In this document: one piece after another, positions 1 to 7,807 of the stretch
Numbering within the stretch: the first letter of the stretch is position 1
Layout: each line of letters starts with the position of its first letter
Assembly (NCBI GenBank): GCA_946413815.1
Contig: CAMKMD010000008.1
Coordinates: forward strand, 1-64,000
Length of the DNA stretch: 64,000 nt
Source: an uncultured Ruminococcus sp.
GTDB taxonomy: Bacteria; Bacillota; Clostridia; Oscillospirales; Ruminococcaceae
Direction: 5' to 3'
Notes under the pieces: model-generated
Told to the model about the DNA's origin: nothing
The model's database searches: none
Seen by the model: the letters and a program-made list of their open reading frames with translations, nothing else
Translations under genes and position numbers: made by a program

Positions 1-377
1 CAGTAACCTATGAAAACGGACAGATCTTTCAGCATTTCGGCAGAACAGAGCAGTTTAAGCTCTATGACGTTGCTGACGGCAAGATCATCAACGAGCAGGT
101 AGTCGGAACAATGGGCGCAGGGCATGGTGCGCTTGCGGGATTCCTGAAAAACGCTCAGGCTGACGTTCTTATCTGCGGAGGTATCGGCGGAGGAGCACAG
201 ATGGCTATGCAGGAGGCAGGCATCACACTTTACGGCGGAAATACGGGCAGTGCTGATGAAGCTGTAAAGGCTTTCCTTACACAGACACTTGTGCAGAATG
301 AGAACCCGACCTGCGATCATCATCATGAACACGGCGAAGGTCATTCCTGCGGCAGTTATAGCTGCGGTAAACACTGA
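1..377 (+). CDS. NifX/NifB-like dinitrogenase FeMo-cofactor family protein, 5' truncated
   Basis: The reading frame is open from the window edge (first full codon at base 3) and ends at TGA 375-377, so the start is missing. The visible 124 residues contain GTMGAGHGALAGFL, then ADVLICGGIGGGAQMAM and ITLYGGNTGSADEAV. These match the small NifX/NifB C-terminal-like (Nitro_FeMo-Co) fold, which binds iron-molybdenum cofactor or its precursors in diazotrophs. Stand-alone copies in clostridia have no settled role. The tail is His/Cys-rich (CDHHHEHGEGHSCGSYSCG), suggesting metal binding. The stop overlaps the start of the next gene by one base (TGATG), so the two are probably translationally coupled. 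Family call is good; function is open. Confidence 0.8.
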   Translation, partial: VTYENGQIFQHFGRTEQFKLYDVADGKIINEQVVGTMGAGHGALAGFLKNAQADVLICGGIGGGAQMAMQEAGITLYGGNTGSADEAVKAFLTQTLVQNENPTCDHHHEHGEGHSCGSYSCGKH

Positions 378-1186
378 TGAAGATAATAGCATTAGTTGAG
401 AACACCGTAGGAAACGAGAAATGCACCGCAGAGCACGGCCTTTCGCTCTATATTGAGACTGAAAAGCATAAACTCCTGCTCGACACGGGGCAGACGGATG
501 CAGTTGTAAAGAATGCGGAAGTGCTGAACATTGACCTGTCTGCTGTTGACACTGTAATCCTGAGTCATGGTCATTATGACCATTCGGGCGGTATTCTGCC
601 TTTTTCAGAGCTGAACCATACTGCAAAGATAATTATGCAAAAGAAAGCCGCAGAGCCGCATTATAACGGTGAACGCTACATCGGAATTGATACAGATATC
701 CTCAAACTGCCGGATGTTCAGCTTGTAGACGGCGATATGCGGCTTGATGATGAGCTGTTCCTGTTCAGCGGGGTGACTGGCAGAAGATGCTATCCGGCTG
801 GAAACAGAAAGCTGTCCTGCATAAAAAACGGAGAAAAGGTCTGCGATGATTTCTGCCATGAGCAGTGCCTTGTTATCACCCAGAATGGCAAACGCTGGCT
901 GCTGTCGGGCTGTGCTCATAACGGGATACTCAATATCCTTGACAGATACAAGGAATTGTTTGCAAGCTATCCCGACTTTGTTATTACGGGATTCCACATG
1001 ATGAAGCGTGAGGGCGAGCATACGGAAGAAGAGAAAGCAGTCATCATTCAGACGGCACAAGAGCTGTCACTGCTTGATACCGTGTTTTACAGTGGACATT
1101 GCACGGGCATTCCTGCATTTGAAATGATGAAACAGATCATGGGTGATAAACTCATTGCACTCCACAGCGGGAAAACTGTCATATAA
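377..1186 (+). CDS. MBL-fold metallo-hydrolase
   Basis: A 269-residue protein of the metallo-beta-lactamase fold. The metal-binding HxHxDH motif is plain in VILSHGHYDHSGG near residues 60-70. Later metal-ligand candidates lie in SGCAHNG and YSGHCTG. Length and motif spacing fit the clostridial MBL group annotated beside the archaeal dihydropterin/ribofuranosyl-aminobenzene phosphate synthase-like proteins; the substrate is unknown. It starts on the stop codon of the NifX-like gene, and such pairs often sit in clusters with Mrp/ParA-type Fe-S scaffold proteins, which suggests a metal or Fe-S related role (inference). A terminator hairpin follows at 1269-1300. Confidence 0.85.
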   Translation: MKIIALVENTVGNEKCTAEHGLSLYIETEKHKLLLDTGQTDAVVKNAEVLNIDLSAVDTVILSHGHYDHSGGILPFSELNHTAKIIMQKKAAEPHYNGERYIGIDTDILKLPDVQLVDGDMRLDDELFLFSGVTGRRCYPAGNRKLSCIKNGEKVCDDFCHEQCLVITQNGKRWLLSGCAHNGILNILDRYKELFASYPDFVITGFHMMKREGEHTEEEKAVIIQTAQELSLLDTVFYSGHCTGIPAFEMMKQIMGDKLIALHSGKTVI

Positions 1187-1268
1187 CAAAGATGCCTGAT
1201 ACTATGAAAGAGATATACTTCACCGAAGAATAACCAATTCAAAAACTGTGATAAAAACGTTATGATGT

Positions 1269-1300
1269 GAGCGGCTTGAAAAAAAGCCGCTCCGATTTTT
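1269..1300 (+). terminator. Rho-independent terminator after the MBL gene
   Basis: Perfect 9-bp inverted repeat GAGCGGCTT (1269-1277) and AAGCCGCTC (1284-1292) with a short A-rich loop, followed by CGATTTTTA. It ends the NifX-like/MBL transcript. Confidence 0.8.
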
Positions 1301-1339
1301 ACAGTATACAATGGATACTTTAATATGTCAAGGTTCTAT

Positions 1340-1392
1340 GGATATCAGCCTGCCGGAATGGAGCGCAGCGTAATGGAATCAGGCTGATATCC
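1340..1392. repeat. 13-bp perfect inverted repeat next to the transposase remnant
   Basis: GGATATCAGCCTG at 1340-1352 and its exact reverse complement at 1380-1392, 27 bases apart. There is no T-run on either side, so it is not a normal terminator. It lies just beyond the stop codon of the IS256-type transposase remnant, so it may be part of a former element end; that link is inference. Confidence 0.5.
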
Positions 1393-1398
1393 GGCGTC

Positions 1399-1515
1399 TC
1401 AGCCGATCCTGTCTGGATACATGATCTCGAGTTCACCCAGGACTATGCCCAGTTTCGCAGCGGCATAGTCCATTTCTTAGCTATTTCATACACTTTAGAT
1501 TTGATGTTGCTTCGC
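1399..1515 (-). pseudogene. C-terminal remnant of an IS256/mutator-type transposase
   Basis: On the minus strand one frame reads SNIKSKVYEIAKKWTMPLRNW and then stops; the frame one base off continues GIVLGELEIMYPDRIG and a stop. Joined, the two give the KKWT-x-NWG-x-L-E/QL-x-I-x-DRI ending typical of IS256-family (mutator) transposases. A single lost G in the GGG run near 1460 would explain the split. Upstream in this frame a stop follows immediately, so only about 38 codons of the tail survive. The protein is not functional. No intact element or full terminal repeats are visible. Confidence 0.6.
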
Positions 1516-1546
1516 TACGGCAATAGCAGACAGCAGCGAATAGGAC

Positions 1547-1584
1547 AAAAAGAAAAAGGCTGCGTAACTGCGATGTTACGCAAC
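1547..1584 (-). terminator. Rho-independent terminator of the BspA-like gene
   Basis: Read on the minus strand, GGTTGCGTAAC and GTTACGCAGCC form an 11-bp stem with one G-U pair around a short loop (1558-1584), followed by a pyrimidine run TTTTTCTTTTT (1547-1557). It lies 63 bases past the stop of the gene ending at 1647. Confidence 0.85.
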
Positions 1585-1646
1585 CTTATCCTCAAATCAC
1601 ATAAACTGCTTTATGTGCGCCGCACTTATGTGGCGCTTCTGTGTTA

Positions 1647-4490
1647 TCATGTGAAATGGTTCTTTGCAGATGTGTAGTATACCAGCATGGACTTGATTAT
1701 ATCCTTCAGATTTGCATTAGTGGAGGAATTTGCAAGCTTCTTGCTGGCGTAGGTGGGTATGCTGTAGATAAGCGTATCGCTGATATTCTTGCCGTTTTCC
1801 TGTATAACAGCCGTTACTGCCTGCATGGAATCCTTTGCTGCAAGGCCTGTGAAATCGCACCTGAGCTCGTTTGCGTAATCACCCTTTGTGAACTTGCTGT
1901 AAGGGATATCCACTGTCTTGCTTTCGCCAAGTACGTTCTTGTATGTGAGATGGAGCTTTACCTTGCTTGTTGCTACTCCGCTGTTGAAAGTCATGTAGTA
2001 TACAATAGCAGTGGTGCTTCCGAGATTCAGATTCTTTCCGGTGAATTTTGCCTTTGCGCCTGAGAGAGTCTGTATTTTTTCATGATTCGGTACAGAGATG
2101 CTGTCAAAGGGCGTTGCGAGCTTCTTTTGCTGTGCTGTAAGGCTCTTGTTTACAAGATCGCCGGTATTGTATTTGAAATACTGCTGTGCCTGTGCTCCGT
2201 AATTGAGCATATCAACAAGCAGAGTCTTCAGTGAATTGGGTGTACCGGTCTTGTTCAGCTTGTTCATGGCATACTGCTTTATGCTGTAGACATCCTCCTG
2301 GGAGGTGAAGGTCTTTCCATTCTTTTTAGCGGTTATTGTTGCTGTGACACTGCTGCCCATTTCCTTTGCGGCTATTCCCTTGAACCGGAATGTGTACTCA
2401 GGACCGTAGCCGCTGTCTGTGGGAGTGCCTGCCTTGATTGTGCTTGTCTTATAGGACTTTTTACCGTTTTCATCAAACACTTCTTTTTTGAGATTCAGCG
2501 AAATATCGGTGAAGCCTGTGAGCTTGTCTGCGGGTACATAGTAAACGATGCTCAGGTCGTTTTCCAGTGAGACATTGTGTGAGAATTTGATATCCAGAGG
2601 GCCTTCCAGTACTGGAGTTGTCCAGTAATCAATAAAGCTGCCATCTTCCTCATATACGACATCTGCTCCCGTATTCTCCACGCCGTTGACGATCAGCGAT
2701 CTGCCGTAGAAGGTATAGATATCTCCCGGTGAGACATATTCCGGCAGACTCATCTTTAAGCAGTATTCATATCTGCTGCCGGCCTTGAATACATCCGTGT
2801 CTTTCATTTCGTGATTGCCATTTACATTAAGCTCGTATATTCCGAACACTTCCTTATCCAGTATCAGTTCAGCCGGAACAATACTTTTAGAATCCGCTAT
2901 ATAGTGAGCGTATGTCTCGCCGACATTCGGCAGTCTGATGCTGACATTTCTGTCAACAGAACCCTTATACTTTTTCAGTATGAAATGGTTTGATTCTGCC
3001 TCTGCGCCCCATTTGTTATGTACCCTGACATACATTTCAGTGCCGTCATATCTGTCTGTCAGACCGTTGGGTCCTGCCGTGCCGTAAAAATCATAGCTTC
3101 CGGCCCATTCATCGGCTTCGAATTCCTCGTCAGGTAAGAATGATGTTCTGTCGGGAGTCTTGAAATACCATGAATATATCATTGCTCTGCCGACCGCCAT
3201 TGCCGAGACTCTTGCCGGGCTGCCTGTATCAAAATACACTACCTCAGGGGGCTGCTTGGTGATCCTGATAGAACCGTTATCCCTGAATCTCAGCGTTATA
3301 GTGTCGGAAGTCTTTGTAAAATAGGTCGATTCGACCACACAGCGTACCATTGTTCCGTCATCTTCACGCCCGAGACCGTATTTAAAATTCATATCGTACT
3401 GGCCGGTAGCTGTGTCATCTACTTCCATCCATTTTTTGGAATCCGGTAACCACTGATACCATATATACTTCAGTTTATCTCCGTCAGTGCTTTCTGCATC
3501 TACTCTTAGTCTGACAAATTCATCACCGGGAGTATAATATACCTCTTTGTCCTGATAGTTTATCTTGATCTCGCCGCAGCGTACATAGGTATTGGTACCG
3601 TTATTGGAGATCTCTGCATACTCGCCGTCACCGCTTACCCTGACAGTCGGATTGTTTGCGTTTGCCCAGCCTGGGTTAGGCAGATAATGAGCTGTTCCGA
3701 TATCTCCGAAATTCGCGCCGAGCACAAGCTTTTGCAGTTTATTAGTTCCTGCAAACATATCACTTGAATACGAAACATTCCTTGTGTTAAAACTGCTCAG
3801 ATCAAGCGTTTTCAGGGAGGAGCAGCCAGAGAACATATCCCTCATATTTGTAACGTTACTTGTGTTGAAGCTTTTCAAGTCAAGTGATAGCAGCGATGAA
3901 CATTTATAGAACATATAACTCATATCTGTAACGTTGCTTGTTTTAAAGGTGCTCAGATCAAGTGATGTCAGCGAGGAACAGCCGGAGAACATATATCTCA
4001 TATCTGTTACATAACTTGTGTTAAGATATCTCAGATCAAGTGTTGTCAGCGAGAAACAGGCGGAGAACATATACGACGTATCTGTATAATTACCTACGCT
4101 GAAATTGCTCAGCTTAAATGTTGTCAGCGAGGAACAGCCAATGCACATTCCGGTCATATCTTGTACGTCTACTAAATCGGCATTTGAAAGATCGATTGTT
4201 GTGCAGTTAGAATATGATCCGAACATATTGCTACAGTTCTGCGGCATGACTGTACCCTCTTGAGCAACGATTTTTTTTACATTCTCCTTATAGGCAAAGT
4301 CAGAGATTACAAATCTATTGACATTGCCCTTCAGTGTAAGCAGACCTGAACCATTATTGAAGACATAACAGTCCGCGGCCTCGGCAACAATGGCCGACTC
4401 CTCAGATAAGGGCGAATAGCAGGTCATCACCCCGCCGATCATGAACACTGACATTGCCGCTGCAAGTGCTCTCTTCAGAATACCATACAT
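1647..4490 (-). CDS. BspA-type leucine-rich surface protein with Ig-like middle and duplicated C-terminal module
   Basis: A 947-residue secreted protein. An N-terminal signal peptide has a hydrophobic core around residues 8-25. About seven 24-residue BspA/DUF285-type leucine-rich repeats follow (roughly residues 85-270; pattern YMFSGCSSLTSLDLSTFKTS, N-V-T-D-M). Residues about 310-560 hold two Ig-like stretches (IWYQW, SWYFK). The C-terminus has two related modules starting near residues 635 and 818, each with an xLSIVYY/AIVYYMTF strand and ending in LLVDMLNYG.AQ.YF or SMLVYYTSAKNHF. The same pair ends the three other BspA-like proteins here. BspA repeats in other bacteria serve adhesion; no sortase motif or dockerin is seen, so anchoring is unknown. 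Promoter at 4682-4710, terminator at 1547-1584. Confidence 0.85.
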   Translation of the reverse strand: MYGILKRALAAAMSVFMIGGVMTCYSPLSEESAIVAEAADCYVFNNGSGLLTLKGNVNRFVISDFAYKENVKKIVAQEGTVMPQNCSNMFGSYSNCTTIDLSNADLVDVQDMTGMCIGCSSLTTFKLSNFSVGNYTDTSYMFSACFSLTTLDLRYLNTSYVTDMRYMFSGCSSLTSLDLSTFKTSNVTDMSYMFYKCSSLLSLDLKSFNTSNVTNMRDMFSGCSSLKTLDLSSFNTRNVSYSSDMFAGTNKLQKLVLGANFGDIGTAHYLPNPGWANANNPTVRVSGDGEYAEISNNGTNTYVRCGEIKINYQDKEVYYTPGDEFVRLRVDAESTDGDKLKYIWYQWLPDSKKWMEVDDTATGQYDMNFKYGLGREDDGTMVRCVVESTYFTKTSDTITLRFRDNGSIRITKQPPEVVYFDTGSPARVSAMAVGRAMIYSWYFKTPDRTSFLPDEEFEADEWAGSYDFYGTAGPNGLTDRYDGTEMYVRVHNKWGAEAESNHFILKKYKGSVDRNVSIRLPNVGETYAHYIADSKSIVPAELILDKEVFGIYELNVNGNHEMKDTDVFKAGSRYEYCLKMSLPEYVSPGDIYTFYGRSLIVNGVENTGADVVYEEDGSFIDYWTTPVLEGPLDIKFSHNVSLENDLSIVYYVPADKLTGFTDISLNLKKEVFDENGKKSYKTSTIKAGTPTDSGYGPEYTFRFKGIAAKEMGSSVTATITAKKNGKTFTSQEDVYSIKQYAMNKLNKTGTPNSLKTLLVDMLNYGAQAQQYFKYNTGDLVNKSLTAQQKKLATPFDSISVPNHEKIQTLSGAKAKFTGKNLNLGSTTAIVYYMTFNSGVATSKVKLHLTYKNVLGESKTVDIPYSKFTKGDYANELRCDFTGLAAKDSMQAVTAVIQENGKNISDTLIYSIPTYASKKLANSSTNANLKDIIKSMLVYYTSAKNHFT

Positions 4491-4675
4491 AAAACCAACT
4501 CCTTAAAATAAAATAATTTTAAAAAGCACACCCGGCAGAGCGCGGCTGCCCCGCAGGATGCGCTGTTCTAACGTCTCTTTTTGCATAAAGGCGCAGTTAT
4601 CCCTTCCGCCTGATGATAGTGACCTGCCCGGAAATAGTGAAGCACCCATATTCACTCACCTCTATGCAAGATTGT
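4491..4675 (-). promoter_or_regulatory. Long foldable 5' leader of the BspA-like gene
   Basis: From the predicted start near 4675 to the ATG at 4490 the leader is about 185 nt. Read on the minus strand, TTGCATAGAGG near its 5' end can pair (one G-U) with CCTTTATGCAA some 75 nt later, enclosing AGTGAA/TTCACT and TTCCG/CGGAA stems. A G+C-rich hairpin (GGCAG/CTGCC) followed by CTTTTTAAAATT comes before the SD AAGGAG. The layout of closed multi-stem domain then hairpin plus U-run resembles a riboswitch-like attenuator, but I recognise no known class. Confidence 0.4.
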
Positions 4676-4681
4676 GGCTTT

Positions 4682-4710
4682 ATTGTAGCATATTTAACCG
4701 TGTTTGTCAA
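4682..4710 (-). promoter_or_regulatory. Sigma-A promoter of the BspA-like gene
   Basis: Minus strand TTGACA (4705-4710), 17-bp spacer, TACAAT (4682-4687). Near-consensus. Confidence 0.8.
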
Positions 4711-5008
4711 GATATGGCGGAGACGGAGCTATGATATACAGGACTGTATAACGGGTGTGAAGAAGCGGGATATGATACGCTTACTGAATTGAGCCTGCAA
4801 TTGCGGCACCTTCTGATTTATATATACTTCTGAGCAGGACGGTCCCTTTGTCTCATTTATGAGTGATTCACATAGCCTTAAGCAGAGAAAATACCGAAAT
4901 ATCGGCATTTCACTTTCCCGTATCCCGTATAAAGAGGTTTTGTCCTTTATTCTATACAAACAAGACATAGTACCTGCCGATAATGAAGCTGTAATACGCC
5001 GATATATC

Positions 5009-5037
5009 TTGACACATGACAGTATAAATGTTATAAT
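5009..5037 (+). promoter_or_regulatory. Consensus sigma-A promoter upstream of the kinase/regulator pair
   Basis: TTGACA (5009-5014), 17-bp spacer, TATAAT (5032-5037): a perfect match. Transcription would begin near 5044, about 240 nt before the kinase start. Confidence 0.85.
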
Positions 5038-5067
5038 TTGACTGCATATTAAACAGGTATGTATTAA

Positions 5068-5179
5068 CAGGGGCCTCAGAATGGCCGGGAACAACACGGA
5101 AAGAGCGTCAAAGACACAGGCAACCAGAACAGCCTGCTCAAACGTGTGAGGAGAATCGCATCGGCAGGCACGGCTCCTG
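5068..5179 (+). ncRNA. Candidate structured RNA in the kinase leader
   Basis: Starting about 24 nt after the predicted transcription start, CAGGGGCC (5068-5075) can pair with GGCTCCTG (5172-5179, one G-U). Inside it ACACG pairs with CGTGT and CAGGC with GCCTG as nested stems separated by A-rich joints. No convincing ORF covers the region. It may be a cis-regulatory leader element or a separate small RNA; I cannot assign it to a known class. No U-run terminator follows before the kinase. Confidence 0.4.
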
Positions 5180-5282
5180 CTTATTTCCTGTTTCTGTGAA
5201 ATAATATCTGTCAGTACATAAAGAATACACATCTTTTGTTTATAATGGTATCAGAAACTCAGATATGAAAGGGGGTATCCAA

Positions 5283-6944
5283 GTGAAAAAGCATTATAAC
5301 AGGTTAACAGCTATTATTACATCTCTATTTTTTCTGGCGTTCCTTCTTTTTGAGGGGCTGTATACATATGTGACGGCTACAAAGATTATGAACGAGAAAA
5401 TGGCAGCGGCTAAGAATCATACTCTGGCGGCATTCACGGCACAGAACCGTAAAGATACCGTTAATATAATCGGCGCGGCGTATTCCGACTTTGAGATACA
5501 GTCATGGTACAATGCTGATGATATCGGATTTTATGGGATGATAGAACTCGACGACGGCAGAATAGTTGAGTCCGGGGATTTTGTAGAGATACTCTCTGTA
5601 AACAAGGATACTCCGGAAAATCCCAATTCCAGATATTTCCCTGTAACCCCCGGGTTTAAGAGTGAAGGACGTATCATCACAGTTTTCAGTATTGACGCTA
5701 TGTGCGATAGTAATTTCATATTCGGCGGAAAGTTTACCTATGTTGATACGGATTACAATAATCCTGTAGAATATACCATAGGTGAAAACGAACTGGCATC
5801 TCCGGATGATGCTGTTCCCGTATCCGAATGGCAGGGAGACAAAAGCCTTCATGCCGAGTACTATACAATGGCAAAAAACAAGTACGAAGCCGGTCTTAAC
5901 GAACAGTCAAAGCAGCTGCTTGCAGATGTACGCAACAAGACAGACATGGGGTATGTGTTCAAGATATATCAGGATGACGGTACGTTCTATTATAAGACAG
6001 AATCAAGTGAAGCCGACTCAATGCAGAAGAAGATCGACAGCGGACAGGTTGTAAGCTTTGTTGAGAATAAGCTCACTACTTCCTACTATATCTCACATTC
6101 CTGTATAAATTCCGATACCGACAATGCGTTCCTGTGCTATTTGTTCCATCCTCTGGAGCTGACTTTCAGATATCATATCGTGCAGTATATTATGAGCCTT
6201 ATAGCCCTGATCATAGCCGAATCAGCTGTTGTTCTCATGATGAGAAAAATGTACGGCAACCGTATGAGCTACGAGCTTATGCGTCAGGACCTTACAAGAA
6301 GCATTGCTCACGACCTGAAGACACCTCTTGCCGTAGTAAAGGCTTATACAGAGAACTGGGAACACATAGACGAGGAGGACAGACCTGAGTACGCAGAAAA
6401 ACTGAATGCTGAAGTGGATGATATGGCGTCTGTTATCAATAATATGCTCAATATGTCAAAGCTTGATTCGACAAATGAGATCAAGCTGGAGGAAGTGGAT
6501 CTCTACACGATAACAGCTGAAATATACGAACATATAAAACCTGTCATCAGTGAGCGCGGACTTAACGTCAGGCTTATAACTGATGTGATCGGCGGAAAAT
6601 ATGCCGCATATGCCGATCCCAAGATGATAAGGATAGCTATCGGGAATTTTATTACAAATGCCGTAAAGTATGCTGACAGCAGGGTTGAGATAAAGCTTCT
6701 CAGCAACGAGAAAAACATAACTTTTATGGTGACAAATGACGGTCAGTGTATAAGTAAAAAGGACATAAAAAAGATATGGGAACCCTTCTATAAGGCAGAT
6801 AAGGCGAGAACTGACAGAATGGGGAGCAGCGGCATGGGACTTGCAATAAACAGAGGCATACTGAGGCTCCACAAGGCAAAATATAAGTGTGTAAGCAGCA
6901 ATAACGAGACATCGTTCTGGTTTGAATTGAAAAAGGTGAAATAA
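5283..6944 (+). CDS. Membrane sensor histidine kinase
   Basis: A 553-residue kinase. I choose the GTG at 5283 over the in-frame ATG at 5265 because the SD AAAGGGGG (5268-5275) lies between them, 7 bases before the GTG. TM1 is about residues 8-31, an extracellular sensor region about 32-297, and TM2 about 298-319. A HisKA domain carries the H-box SIAHDLKTPLAVVKAY (His343), followed by a HATPase with N-box IGNFITNAVKYA (about 455) and G-box GSSGMGLAINRG (about 515). The sensor region has no family I recognise. Its stop directly abuts the regulator start, so this is a classic two-component pair. Ligand unknown. Confidence 0.9.
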   Translation: MKKHYNRLTAIITSLFFLAFLLFEGLYTYVTATKIMNEKMAAAKNHTLAAFTAQNRKDTVNIIGAAYSDFEIQSWYNADDIGFYGMIELDDGRIVESGDFVEILSVNKDTPENPNSRYFPVTPGFKSEGRIITVFSIDAMCDSNFIFGGKFTYVDTDYNNPVEYTIGENELASPDDAVPVSEWQGDKSLHAEYYTMAKNKYEAGLNEQSKQLLADVRNKTDMGYVFKIYQDDGTFYYKTESSEADSMQKKIDSGQVVSFVENKLTTSYYISHSCINSDTDNAFLCYLFHPLELTFRYHIVQYIMSLIALIIAESAVVLMMRKMYGNRMSYELMRQDLTRSIAHDLKTPLAVVKAYTENWEHIDEEDRPEYAEKLNAEVDDMASVINNMLNMSKLDSTNEIKLEEVDLYTITAEIYEHIKPVISERGLNVRLITDVIGGKYAAYADPKMIRIAIGNFITNAVKYADSRVEIKLLSNEKNITFMVTNDGQCISKKDIKKIWEPFYKADKARTDRMGSSGMGLAINRGILRLHKAKYKCVSSNNETSFWFELKKVK

Positions 6945-7622
6945 ATGGCGGACAGATACAGGATACTTTTAGCCGAGGATGATAAGGCACTTCGGGATAT
7001 TACAGCGCTGTTTTTCCGCAAAAACGGCTTTGACGTTGACGAGGCGGACAATGGCGACGCTGCCTGCATGAAAGCGGCGGAAAACAGGTATGATATAATT
7101 ATTCTTGATATAATGATGCCCGGAAAGGATGGCAAAGAAGTCTGCAGATATATAAGAAATAAATATGATGTGCCTGTGATCTTTCTTACAGCCCTTGGTG
7201 AGGAAAACAGTATCGTTGACGGTTATGAGGCGGGGGCCGATGAATACGTGACAAAGCCTTTTTCCACCAAGGTCCTGCTTGTAAAGGTCAATGCCCTTAT
7301 AAACAGATATCATGGTCTTCTCGTCAAAAGCGGCAGGATAGTCATTGACGAACTGGAGATCGAGCCTGTAAGGCGGTATGTGACGGTAGGCGGCAGGGAA
7401 GTGGTCATGGCTCCTAAGGAGTATGATCTTCTTATGTATTTTATCGAAAACAAGAACATCGTACTTAGCAGAGACAGGATACTTGACGCAGTATGGGGCG
7501 TGGACTATGATGGTTACGACAGGGCGGTTGATACTCATGTAAAGAAGCTTCGTGCAGTTCTCGGAAGTGCGAGCCGGCATATAGAAACAGTTGTAAAGGC
7601 CGGATATATATGGAAGAGCTGA
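6945..7622 (+). CDS. OmpR/PhoB-type response regulator
   Basis: A 225-residue regulator: receiver domain (residues 5-118) with acidic pair EDD at 11-13, phospho-acceptor Asp55 in IIILDIMMPG, and conserved Lys104 in YVTKPFS. A winged-helix DNA-binding domain (about 130-224) follows, with EYDLLMYF and RAVDTHVKKLR motifs. ATG 6945 follows the kinase stop with no gap, so it is co-transcribed and is the kinase's natural partner. Targets are not visible. The 14-bp-stem terminator at 7737-7771 follows. Confidence 0.93.
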   Translation: MADRYRILLAEDDKALRDITALFFRKNGFDVDEADNGDAACMKAAENRYDIIILDIMMPGKDGKEVCRYIRNKYDVPVIFLTALGEENSIVDGYEAGADEYVTKPFSTKVLLVKVNALINRYHGLLVKSGRIVIDELEIEPVRRYVTVGGREVVMAPKEYDLLMYFIENKNIVLSRDRILDAVWGVDYDGYDRAVDTHVKKLRAVLGSASRHIETVVKAGYIWKS

Positions 7623-7736
7623 CAGAAGGGCCATGATATTACATGACAGAAAGTCCGGGACGGCAAATGAATATGAAGGATATGGTACAGACAGCGAAGA
7701 GGCAATGGTCGCCCGAGAAGCCTTAAAGATATAAAT

Positions 7737-7771
7737 AAAGGTGAATACTTCCGTATGAAGTATTCACCTTT
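7737..7771. terminator. Bidirectional terminator between regulator and esterase
   Basis: Perfect 14-bp stem AAAGGTGAATACTT (7737-7750) / AAGTATTCACCTTT (7758-7771) with a 7-nt loop. The T-rich flank TTTTCCTTTTAT on the plus side and A-rich flank on the other let it serve both converging transcripts. Confidence 0.9.
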
Positions 7772-7807
7772 TCCTTTTATTCAGGCTTTATTCAGGCTGC
7801 TGTGATA

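Noticed and set aside
4729-5232. 167-codon open frame on the minus strand
   Set aside because: It covers the promoters and foldable leaders of two real genes, has no SD, and its Cys/Ile/Leu-rich sequence resembles no family.
5265-5282. Upstream ATG as the kinase start
   Set aside because: The SD AAAGGGGG lies after it, so GTG 5283 is preferred.
7643-7726. 27-codon frame after the response regulator
   Set aside because: It has no SD or conservation signal, and lies between the regulator stop and the terminator.
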